NCBI GenBank assembly: GCA_015039465.1
Contig: MU130702.1
Coordinates: forward strand, 62,001-126,000
DNA length: 64,000 nucleotides
Direction: 5' to 3'
DNA from: Phlegmacium glaucopus
Lineage: Eukaryota; Basidiomycota; Agaricomycetes; Agaricales; Cortinariaceae
The notes under the pieces were generated by a model. It made no database searches. It worked only from the letters and a program-made list of their open reading frames with translations, and was not told the DNA's origin. Numbering within the stretch: position 1 is the stretch's first letter; every line of letters starts with the position of its first letter. The translations under genes were made by a program, and so were the position numbers. Below, one piece after another: positions 47,996-58,358 of the stretch.

Positions 47996-49327
47996 ATGTT
48001 GGACCGCCAAGTTGAAAATCATAATGCCCTGAATGAACGTCGAGGTTTGCTCGCTTTGATTCTTGTAACCGCCCATTACTTATTACCATACGTTCTTAGC
48101 TGATGAAAACAACAATATACAGGCCGCCATTGCGCGTACGGCTGCACGGAGTATTGCGCTATACTTTTCACGGCCAGTGCGTCTCTTTCGACCAGCGAAA
48201 GGTAAACAGCCAGCGAAGCTAGAAGGACTCATGTTGATTTTAACAATTTTTATATCAGTCAATGGTTGGCATACACTCAAGAATTTGGCCACACAACAAG
48301 GAACTACTGTAACATTTCAGTATCTCACGTCACTGGTCAAGACTCGAGGGGTACGGCCCTCGCTCATTACCTATTGGTCTCCATCTAACTTTGCTCTGCT
48401 AAGTTTTGGATTATACCTCAACATTTTGTGCCTCCAATGGTTGTTAATGCGTTCTTGGGTACAGTCCTATGGGGAACGTATGCAGAAGCCTCGCGCTCCC
48501 TTGAACCTCATCTGAAAAACCGCATTTTAAATGCGGCAATCTCTGGTGGAGTAGCAGGCGCATGTCAAGCCGTAGTCGCAGCCCCTGTAGAAAATGTTCT
48601 CATTCTTTTAAATTCCGGATTTAAAGGACACTCGTGGAGTTGTGCCTGGAAAGAGGTTTTTCGAGAAACGACGACAGTTGCTCGCAATCCTGCACCCAAG
48701 AAATTGCAAGATATTCGCCAAATCCGTGGTTGGCTGCAAGACGTAAGTCAAATGGCGGGTCGTGGATGGAATGGGTGGGGCTACACATTTTGCAAAGATG
48801 GATGTGGTTAGTGTGAACTCAATGTCCCTTTTATTTTACCAAACAACGGGACAGGTTTCGCAACATTTTTCACTATTTTCGAACTGTCCCGTTGTGCAGG
48901 ATCGAAGGTCAAAGAAATTTCTGCCGATAAACTTCCACTGCAGTTACTACCCGCTATTAACGGCATGGTGCTTGTTACTGGTGGGGTAGGTGATCTTCGT
49001 TCTTCATGCTGCGCATCTCGCTGATCCGAAATTTGTTAGGTACTAGCCGGGCTTGCATATGAGGCTGTATGTCGACCATGGGACTCCGCACGACGTGTGA
49101 TATATCTGGAGAGGCACCAAAATCCTTGTCAGAGTCGAGAGTCTCCGTTCAAACTTGTAAAACGTATAGCCGGTAGGGACGGTATCTGTGTTTTCTTTCG
49201 ATCTACAGATCGTACAGTGACTGAATCGCAGACAAAATGGCATAGACTTCTCCGGACAGCAGGTCGAGTAGGGCCCTGGGGAATTGGATTTTTAGTTTGG
49301 GAGGCTTGCGGCCCTGGGCTTTCCTAA
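47996..49327 (+). CDS. Mitochondrial carrier-like (SLC25 fold) protein
   Basis: Starts MLDRQVENHNALNERR and, after a first intron, continues DENNNIQAAIARTAARSIAL, then YFSRPVRLFRPAK. Carrier signatures are degenerate but present: AAPVENVLILLNSG (PxExx form) and CRPWDSARRVIYLERH (PxDxxR form). Gly-rich helix pairs accompany them (NAAISGGVAGACQAVVAAPV, AINGMVLVTGGVLAGLAYEA). The end is GIGFLVWEACGPGLS, with the stop at 49325. About six introns; about 320 residues, the usual carrier length. Substrate cannot be assigned because the contact-point residues are atypical. It probably sits in the mitochondrial or peroxisomal membrane. Confidence 0.78.
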
Positions 49328-49461
49328 ATCCGGAATCTGCATGTTCATCTAGATCTATATAGTGGATTGTTGACGACCTCCGATATTACATAATTCATAG
49401 ATTCTGAAAGTTTGTTCGCTCCCCAACTGTTATCCTCTATCACATTGAAGGAATTTCGAAC

Positions 49462-50912
49462 ATGCCTAGGTGCACCCGCAACGGTTGTGCGGCGGAATTT
49501 GCTTCGGGCGCATCCGATGTTTGCAAGTATCATCCAGGCACGCCGGTGAGAGTGGATGGAATCGATGGATGGATGTCCTAGTTCACGTCGCTATTTTATG
49601 TCAACTAGGTTTTCCATGAAGGGCTTAAGTCTTGGTCTTGTTGCCAACATGTAAACAAACCAGAGTTGGATTTCGAGGAGTTTATGAAAATTTCTGTAAG
49701 GACGCCAATGTTCATCAGGTGGTCTACCTTTTGATTTTCTGATTGTTTAAATATTTAGGGCTGCACTGAAGCAGAAACGCATTCAGATGCCCAGGTTCAG
49801 TCACCATCAAAACTACAATCGATTGATCATAACATCACTGCTGAGCAAACTGCCGATGGTAAAGAATTGTTTCAAGTCAAACCACAATCAGACGCTGTCC
49901 CACCCTCGAATGGAGGAGCGCCTGCAACGACTGCGATGCCTGCGACACCTGTTCCCGTTCTCGAGTTAGACGACTTGAACAAGGAAGTAGCGGTCGGAAC
50001 AGTGTGCCGGCGTAAAGGGTGTGGAATTACGTTCGTCAGTAATGAGGTGAATAGACGAGGAGATGGCGAGGGAACAGTGTGTTCTTATCACCCGTTACCG
50101 GTAAACTTTCCATTATCGACTTGCAGTTTAATCAGGCATATTGATAGAAATTATTACTAGCCATTGTTCAGGGAAGGAAGCAAGGTGCCGCTCGTCGACT
50201 CCTGCTATGGTTCGATCTGACGATTTCAAGGGCTACCTATGCTGTAAAAGAAGAGTTCTAGAATTTGATGAATTCTTGAAGATTAAAGGATGCAAAATCG
50301 GCCGTCATGTTTTCGTCCCAGTCACGAACGAGCTCCAAGTACGTTGTCTTCGGCCATGACAATTAATCTTTGAGAAGTTGAGACTAAGTTTTACAGTCTG
50401 AAGAGCAGGTGAATTGCCGAATTGATCATTATCAAACACGCGATCAAGTGCATGTGACCGTATATGCAAAGCAAGTCGACAAAAACCGAAGTTCTGTTCA
50501 AGTAGGAGAGGACAAGGTAAATATTCATTTTCTAGAGTATTCACAGCACTGTCCATTGGTTCTTACGCTTCGCACGTACAGGTCACGTTAGACCTCTTCC
50601 TTCCAGGCATGAAAAGATTTTCACGAAGTCTCGAACTTTTTGGAGACATTGACGCAAGCAGTTCATCTTTTCAGATCCTCGGCACTAAGGCATGTTTTGC
50701 GACTGCATTTGAATGCATATTTAACAAGTTAACGATTGAAGCAACAGGTCGAATTGCGTCTTCAAAAGAGTGATGCCCGGGTTTGGACTGTTCTGGAGAA
50801 AACTGATCGTGATCTTGGCAACATAAGCTTGACGTTCGGAGTTGGTGGCAAGACTGGAACGGTTGGAGCGAAAGACGTGATACTCGACGAACGCAATAAA
50901 GCACGTACTTAG
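49462..50912 (+). CDS. CHORD-CS domain co-chaperone (CHORDC1/Rar1-like)
   Basis: Hsp90-associated co-chaperone. Two CHORD zinc modules are present. The first is [35 protein letters not shown] and FEEFMKISGCT. The second is CRRKGCGITFVSNE, VCSYHPLPPLFREG, GYLCCKRRVLEFDEFLKIKG and C. The C-terminal CS (p23-like) domain follows: VNCRIDHYQTRDQVHVTVYA, TLDLFLPGMKRFSRSLEL and the end GTVGAKDVILDERNKART, with the stop at 50910-50912. Domain order CHORD-CHORD-CS is the animal/fungal type. About 330 residues and about seven introns. Likely role in Hsp90 client regulation together with Sgt1. Confidence 0.93.
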
Positions 50913-50960
50913 CGTTGCCAGGTTCAAGATAGATAAAAATTATCGTGATGCTGTAGTATA

Positions 50961-53900
50961 TTAAATTACTCCAGGTCTCTCGATTTTCTCATACATCTGT
51001 ATTAGATCGCCTGCCTCAAGGTCAGTGTATTCACCGAAGCCCAGTCCGCATTCTGTTCCTTTACGGGCCTCTGTAATATCCTTTTTGAGCTGACGCATAG
51101 TAGTTAAAGTTCCTGTGGAAAAAAATAAAATTAGCAGACAAGGGAGAAATTAAATCATGCAGAAATACCATCATAAACGGTGTCCCCGTTCCTTACAACG
51201 CGAGCAAATTTCGACTTCTCTACTATACCGTTCGTTACACGACATCCAGCTATTTTCATTGTCTGCTTTTGTTTGAGGTTGATGTCGAAAAGTTGAAGAA
51301 TCGTGGCTTCGCCTGTAACCTTGGTTTCTACAATAACAGGAAGTAAAGCTGTGACGCGTTCGCGAATGTCATCTACAAGCCTATAGATGACATCTGACGT
51401 GCAGATAGGGACGCTATTTTGGGCAGCGTTATTTTGAATGGAACGTGAAGGTGTGACAGAAAATCCAACGATTGTGGCTAGATGTATATGCATTAGATGT
51501 TGAGCTGCAAACGCCGTCAATGTGTACCTACCATTTGCTGCTTTGGCCATCATGACATCCGATTCCGTAATCTCACCAACGCCCGTGGAAAGCACTTGCG
51601 CACTTGCGCTGGCATTGCCAATGCCATGAAGGGCATCTCTGACTGCTTCAGCACTGCCACTGACGTCTGCTTTGATTATCAGTTTCAATTCCAGAGGTCC
51701 GGAGGAAACAGGTGACAGAGGTGCTTCATCATCCCCGGATGTGCGTGTATTACGATCTTGTCGCCTCCTTGAATTGATTACATCTACATCCTGGTGTAAA
51801 TTCTCGATTTCTTGCCTCCTTGCGCGGTTCGAGATGGCCTTCTTGATATCGTTCTCAGACCCATCAAGGACGTCGTCACCAGCTTTCGGAAGTACCTTCC
51901 AGCCTGAGACTGTGACTGCCATTCCAGGTAAAGCCACCGGTACAACTTTGCCATTTGAATCATTCATTCTTCGTACTTTTGCTTGGCTGAGCCCACTCAA
52001 AACATGCATGCCAACCTTCAAACACCCGCGGCGGATCAGAATAGTTGCTACGGGACTACAAATCTTTAATGTAAGTCCCTACGCCATTGAAAAAGTGAGG
52101 AACATACCCGAGACCTTTCTGGACATTGGATTCCAAGACATGTCCGTAGACCGAACCTGTCTGTTCAGCACGCAAATCCTGCATTTCTGCGACCAGAGAG
52201 AGTGTTTCAAGCAGTTCTGGTAGACCTTCTCCAGTCAGCCCAGAAACATGTACAGCAGGAATGTCTCCGCCGAAATCCTCCACTTGTATGCCTTCAGCCA
52301 TGAGGGCCCGTTTCACGGAGTCCTACAAGTGTTTAATATCTAGTGGACCACATTTCGCAAACACGGATTGCTTGCTCACCAGATCAACATTTGCCTTGTC
52401 AATCTTGTTAATTGCGACAACAAGGCTGACTTGGCTGTCGTCTCTTTTGTACAGGTTAATGACCTCTTTTGTTTGCGGCATTATGCCATCGTCTGCAGCA
52501 ACAACAAGAACAATAATGTCGGTTACGTTTGCCCCTCGAGCACGCATAGCAGAGAAAGCTGCGTGTCCAGGTGTGTCCAGGAAAGTGATCGATTGTGGTC
52601 CACTTGCCGTTTCATTCTTTGACACGGGGACGGAAAATGCGCCAATATGTTGAGTTATGCCTCCAGCTTCGCCTTTGGCAACGGAAGCTGAGCGAAGTGT
52701 ATCAAGTAAAGTAGTTTTACCGTGATCAACATGACCCATTATGGTGACAATTGGCGGACGAGATGGCAGGGAGGAAGGATTTGGATGTGCGACTCTACGA
52801 TCAGATGTTTATGAGAGGGCACTTAGTCAATTGGATAGAACAACATACGGTGAGTATATATCAAACGCCGCTTCGTCATCGACGATGGGATTGCGACCGA
52901 ATTCCTCAGCCAGGAGAACAGCGTAGTCGGACGTCAAGACTATTCTGGAACTTAGACAAAAGAAAGGGAATAAGATTCGTGATGTGCCTACTGTAGTCGT
53001 AATTGGATTCCGACCCCATACCTGCTCGTCTCATTTGTTGTTGTAAACGCGCTTTCATTTAGGGGTAAGGAGATGCCGTTCTTCAGGCCACGGGTTACGT
53101 ACCTAATTTTACATTAAGAAGCTTCGCCAATGCAGCAACAGAGAGAGTTGATGGTATAAAAACATCCATCCGACGAGCCTTGATCAGCTTCAGTACTGGA
53201 CTTGCTTTTTTTTTGGAAAGCGGGGTATTGGCAGATTGTTGTAGAAGTACTTTTGACGAAACGCGTTCGAATCGTCCTCTACCTTCGAAATAGCTATTTT
53301 GATTGCTTCTACGATGAGCGTCTGTTCTCTGTGGACGTAACCGTTTATCGGTAAACTCGTCAGGGTTGCAATCTAAGGAAGAATCAAATTCCTGTGGAGG
53401 TGATGTTTTGAAGTTTCTAAGTCGGGACGCTTCCTCGAGATATTGGTTTGCAAGGTCAGGATCTGGAGACAATGGAGTGCGTTGAGTAGGTCCATTTTTG
53501 GGCTGTGAAACCTCCTGACGTCGGACGTGAGCTGCTGGTGATGCTGTTGACGGCTCGGAGTTTGGATTGAGGATGGGTGTTTGAGATAAGTTACTTCTGG
53601 AAGGAAGATCTACTGGTCGTGACCATTTTTTCAGCGCTTTGAGAGGAGGTGCAGCACGAATTTCTCTATGTGGTCTTGTTGCAGGAGTCTCTACTGATAT
53701 GGGTGGAGAGCGTATTGGCTGTTGTGGAGGACGCGACCAGACTTTGCGCGTTGGAAGGGGACGAGACCCCTCGGGTAATAAAGATTGATGGGTAGAAGAG
53801 CTGGCAGGAGGTATTCGAGTGTTCCACTTATCTAGATATGGAGCATTTAGGATACTATCCGAGGCTCTGGGCTGCAAAGTGTGAACGGTGGTTCGTGTTA

Positions 53901-54010
53901 AGTATCATATGAGACAACACCTTTATATGGGGAGCAGAAGCAGTAGCAGCAAACCGACAATGTTTGGCAAAGGTGCTCGGATGTCGAATCATTCTAAGGA
54001 GCCAGTCCAT
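50961..54010 (-). CDS. IFM1: Mitochondrial translation initiation factor IF-2
   Basis: GTPase that brings initiator tRNA to the mitochondrial ribosome. The first exon is [20 protein letters not shown] then [10 protein letters not shown], a mitochondrial presequence; the ATG at 53992 is an alternative start. A long low-complexity Ser/Pro linker follows ([20 protein letters not shown]), then the IF-2N-like segment ([20 protein letters not shown]). The G domain is complete: [30 protein letters not shown]. Domains II-IV follow ([50 protein letters not shown]), ending [20 protein letters not shown] and ERPGVI. Stop at 50961. About 900 residues. Confidence 0.93.
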
Positions 54011-54040
54011 AAGTTTCCCACGGATAACTCTCTCTCAAGC
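54011..54040. promoter_or_regulatory. 30-bp divergent spacer, mitochondrial IF-2 / inhibitor-like gene
   Basis: If both starts are right, only 30 bp separate the divergent start codons, so each gene's promoter must overlap the other's first exon. The plus-strand frame is also open further upstream to an ATG at 53918, across the IF-2 first exon. Confidence 0.35.
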
Positions 54041-54381
54041 ATGTCGCAGGTAGTACTTGTACTAATATCTGTAATAATGTGAAGTTGATTCCGTTGACTA
54101 GCAATCATCCTGGAAGGAAAAGGGACAATCAGAGGAAGCACGCTACATTCGCAAGAAGGCAATTTATTTCACTGGATCTGTCGCGAATTCGAACCTTATT
54201 TTATTAGTTACAGGAAGAAACCCAGCTGGATGCAATCCGCAATGAACAGAAGAGTAAAGATCAGGAGCAAAAGACCTCTAGCTCGGAGAAAACAGACCCC
54301 TTGGATCGGGATTTTGAAGGTGGATTTGGAGGACAGGAAGACCTGGAAGACCGCTATGCAACTACCAGTGGAGAGCATTGA
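54041..54381 (+). CDS. Small ATPase-inhibitor (IATP/IF1)-like protein
   Basis: Three exons give a protein of about 75 residues. MSQ joins to QSSWKEKGQSEEARYIRKK, then EETQLDAIRNEQKSKDQEQK, then an acidic, Gly-rich tail (DPLDRDFEGGFGGQEDLEDR) ending ATTSGEH at 54381. The segment EEARYIRKKEETQLDAIRNE fits the helical inhibitor motif (ExYxRxxExxxLxxLR) of mitochondrial F1-ATPase inhibitor IF1. No presequence is visible from MSQ. An upstream in-frame ATG (53918) would add a Ser/Arg-rich leader. The second intron (54159-54213) needs a GC donor (AAG/GCAATT). Assignment to the IATP family is by motif and therefore moderate. Confidence 0.6.
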
Positions 54382-54652
54382 TGGCACTAACAGTTTCTTT
54401 CGATTTTCAATTTATGCTCCCATTGTATCACCTTCTACCCTATGCAAATAAACGAGTGATTCCAAGTCCAGATAGTCCAAGTCGAATATAAAAATTAACT
54501 ACGAGGTAAAAAAAATAAATGAGTGACTGCTAATATAAGTACGTCCATGTACTACAAAAACCGTAAATTTGTTGCCAGATGCCGAGAAAGAAACCAAATA
54601 TAAGGAAAGTAAATGAATATGCAGATTTATATGTCAAAATGGGGTTGCTAGC

Positions 54653-57439
54653 TCATGGAGCGGAAGTGATAGAGGGCTCAGGTACTGCCTCTCGACGAGC
54701 TGCGGCAGGGCACAAGGGCGACGGAGGTGCAGTCCCTGGGTCTACCCATGGATCAAGATAGGTGCAAGTTGGAATGGGAACAAACAATCCCTGGTTGTCT
54801 GCTGCATTAGCCCATCCATTCCCGACGTTGATTGTTGCCGTCGCATGGGAACCACTTGATGTTGCAAATGTGGGGGCTGGAAGTGTAATTATGGTACCTG
54901 TAGGGGTATACGACGGTAATGATGAGACAACTCCTGCAGGGTTGAGAGACACAGGGGGCCATGCCAAATTTGCCGAGACAGAGGCAGGCATGTTACCAGC
55001 ACCAGCACCCCCTGTTTGCCAAGCTTGTAGGGGAGGTGTCCAAGGATTTGAATTACCACAAGTACCGATAGCTGCTCGCGGGTCTGTAGGCATCCAGCCG
55101 TTTTGAAGGCCAAGCTGGTAAGACCAAGCGGGAGTTTCAACTTTATTACTGACCGCAGAAGGTCCAATTTTCCAAGTCCAGAAGAAGTAATTCTAGTAGA
55201 GGGAAGTCAGAAAGAAGCAAAAAGACGTAGGACGAAAAAAGGAACCTGAAGGGCATCCATGCTTGCAAGTGCAAATTGACGAATATCTGCCTTAGTGGCA
55301 TTGTCATAATTATCGTAGTCGGTCCAGGTAGTACAGTCTCCCATACGAGGCCACACGCCTGGATAAGTCCCTTCATACCGTGTTCCCAGGCCCACACCAT
55401 TCAGGAATAAACCACAATCGGTGACGGCGTTACTGAACTCTCCGGCAGTTGTAAGACCAAATGCAGCCATTGAATTATTGACGACACCTCCCCAGGTTGT
55501 GCAAGGCGTTCGGGCATAGGTTGACATGGGCGCAGTGGACTGGCCATTGAAACATAGGTAGGGGTGAGAGTCGAGAGCAACGCGATCAGCGTTCGGCATG
55601 ACGCCCACCCAATCACTTCGAGGCAGAAATGCGTCATGGAATAATACATATGGACCGCTACCTTCCCCGGTACCTCCAGCGTTCCGAATAATGTTGTAAG
55701 CTTCCAGGTAACTAGTATTCGACAATCAGCGTACAGCCTCGATCACCTAACAAAAGAAAGTGACTCACAATCTCGAAAGTGCATCTTGTCCAATGGTAGA
55801 AGCTTGAGGTTCATTGAGAATCCCAAAGATAGTCACGACATCTTTGTATTGAGGCTGGGAGATAAATTCAGCGATGATGCGAATGTGATTGAGGGTGCGT
55901 TGAGCATTTGCGTAACCCATTGGTCCATTTAAAAATCCTATGTTGCCTAGACGTCCAGAGTGATTCCATCCATTTTGACTGCCAGGTACAGCATGCAGAT
56001 CAAGATTAATACGCAGCCCGTACTTGCGAGCCCATTGGATTGCTTTCAAGAAGTATCTGGAACAAGTGTTAGTATGGGTTTTCTTTGCTAGCATGGTATG
56101 ACGTACTTCCAAGATACTTGCGGCAAGAAAGGTTCGTTAGGCTGCGTTTCAATAGCCCAATATCCTATCGGGATGCGAATGAAGTTCATACCAGCACCAG
56201 CAATGTCTGCAAAGTCTTTCTCGGTCTATGAACAACGCGCACATCTTGAGTAAGATAACATGTGTGAGAAAACATATGACCAACTATGAAAGTTTTGTAA
56301 TGTTGCTCCATTTGTGTTAGGCCTCCATTTGCCGTATCCGCTGCCATGGCTTGACTCAGGGACCATTCATCGACTGGATTGCTGGAATATTGCTGATACA
56401 AAGCAGGAGTGCTGCAAAATATTTAGTGTCTTTCGTGGCCAATTGAACGGAATAAACTAACATAAACTAGACAAAAAAAAATGAGTCTACGGTTCATGTT
56501 GAAGTCCTTAGTCTAACTTACAGGCTCAGTGTTCAGCCATCCACCCAAGTTGACACTGCGACAGGACAATCAGTTCATCAAGGCTTCATTCTAGGGTCGA
56601 AGAACTGACCCTCGAATTTGGTCAACACCGTAATTGAAAGTTTCATTCAAAGCAGGACTCCAGGACTGCGCTCTTGCACCTTGATTAAATGGGTCTTTCT
56701 CATCCCAATACCAGTATCCACCAAAAGAGTTTTGATATGTAAATGTGGTTCCGTCTTCCATGGCAATTACGCTTCCGTCACCTCCAGTTACCCTAACTTT
56801 TTCGTTTCCTCCGGAGGATGTCGATGTGCTAGATGGGACGGACGCACTACCCGCATGCGCCGTGTCTGAATTACCGGCGTGACTTGATGGCTTGAGCACG
56901 AATAAGTAAAGCGGTATGACAACAGCCGCTATAATAATAAGAATAAGAGCAGCACTGATGGCTATAATCATCATTCTGCGTTTTGATCTAGCTTTGGGAG
57001 CGGCGTAAGCCGCTCGTTTTTCCTCTAATATCCCGCCAGTTGCGCTTGCAGGAGACACAACCGTGGTGTCGCGTGGATCATCACGGTAGTCTCCGTAAAA
57101 TCGATTTGTCCCATGTGGATCGTTGAGAGCATAGAGGGACGAGTTGTATTCAGAGTGTGTGCCAGGAATCGTGTGACTTGATGATGCGAAAGAGTCACGC
57201 ATGCTGGGTGAACCATTATAAAAAGCAGCACCGAGGAAGCGAGGCTGAGCAGCGCCTGGAGGAATGGCGTTTTCGTCAGGTCCAAGCTCGGCTAAATCCA
57301 TTTGTGGCGTGTGGAAGGTTGAGAGGTGAGGGTCCGGAGAAGGGGGGGCATTATAAAGAATGTTAGAATGATAATCGTCGTTGGTTAGAGGCAAGGGATC
57401 GTATATGATATTGCGCGTTGGATCATTATTGTTGGACAT
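54653..57439 (-). CDS. Membrane-anchored glucan 1,3-beta-glucosidase (GH5 family)
   Basis: Exo-beta-1,3-glucanase acting on the cell wall. The long cytosolic N-terminus (MSNNNDPTRNIIYDPLPL) is followed by a single membrane helix after KRR (MMIIAISAALILIIIAAVVI), giving type II topology. A Ser-rich linker follows, then the catalytic domain: GVNLGGWLNTEPFITPALYQ, FIRIPIGYWAIE, LDLHAVPGSQNGWNHSG. The acid/base Glu is in FGILNEPQ, substrate residues in LDSHPYLCFN, and the nucleophile Glu in TTAGEFSNAVTDC. The tail is Ser/Thr/Pro-rich, ending VPEPSITSAP. The layout matches fungal exgD-type enzymes. About 790 residues. Start set at the ATG at 57439. Confidence 0.93.
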
Positions 57440-57787
57440 GACCAAGCCTATATGCAGACGGATACTATGAATACAAGAGTAGAGAAAAGGTCAACAGACC
57501 TGAGTCATACCTCAAATGCTAGGGCAGGAACTACTGAATGTGGGAGAGGGTGATAGGTGATGGAGGTAAAGGAGAAAAAGGATGCCAGGAGCCTAGAGGC
57601 GGAGCTCAACCATCTTTTTTAGTCACACTGTCACGGGCAACCATCATCATATGCTGCATAATCGACGTGTGAATGACATTAAAAGCAACTCCTACATGGA
57701 TTCACAATATAATACTATTGTATTCTACACAGATGGGCACCGGTTCCGGCATAATGTAAAACGATAATACCACTAAAAGAGACCTAT
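57440..57787. other. Intergenic region between VID21 and the GH5 gene
   Basis: Holds the GH5 promoter and the VID21 3' end. No other feature recognised. Confidence 0.5.
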
Positions 57788-58322
57788 TCAGGGCTGCGTA
57801 ATGAAACCATTCGGCGAAGCTTGATTGGTCGGCTGTTGTTGTTGGTGCTGTTGGTGCTGTTGAGCCGTCTGGATGGCCAACATCAACTACAAGAATGATG
57901 ATTATTATAGCTGAGTAATTAAACGTGAAATATGTCAACCTGTTCTTGGGTAAGATTAGGCGGTAATCCATAAAATACATTGCCATTGTTCTGGGATTGG
58001 GTGAGAAGATTCTGCTGGGACTGTGAGACAATTTATTAGCCGTCCTTATCCTTATACAAGGCAAGATATAATGCCACATTGGGAAATTTTGAGGAAACTG
58101 ACTAGATTTGTTTGAGCACCTGCTTGTAATGGAGCTGGAACTTGGACTCCTCGCCCTTGCTGAAGATGTTGCCCCTGTTGACTCAGCGGTCGAGCATTTA
58201 CGGCTGTCGACAACCTTGCAGATCGATTAGGTATTGTTGAAGTGGCGCCAGTTGACCGCTGACTCTGGATTGCTTGTTGTTGGGCTTGTAATTGGTGCAA
58301 TTGCGACATTTGAGAATGTTGA

Positions 58323-58358
<36 letters not shown>

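Noticed and set aside
54762..55106. 114-codon plus-strand open frame inside the GH5 gene
   Set aside because: It is the antisense shadow of the Ser/Thr/Pro-rich C-terminal region of the glucanase.
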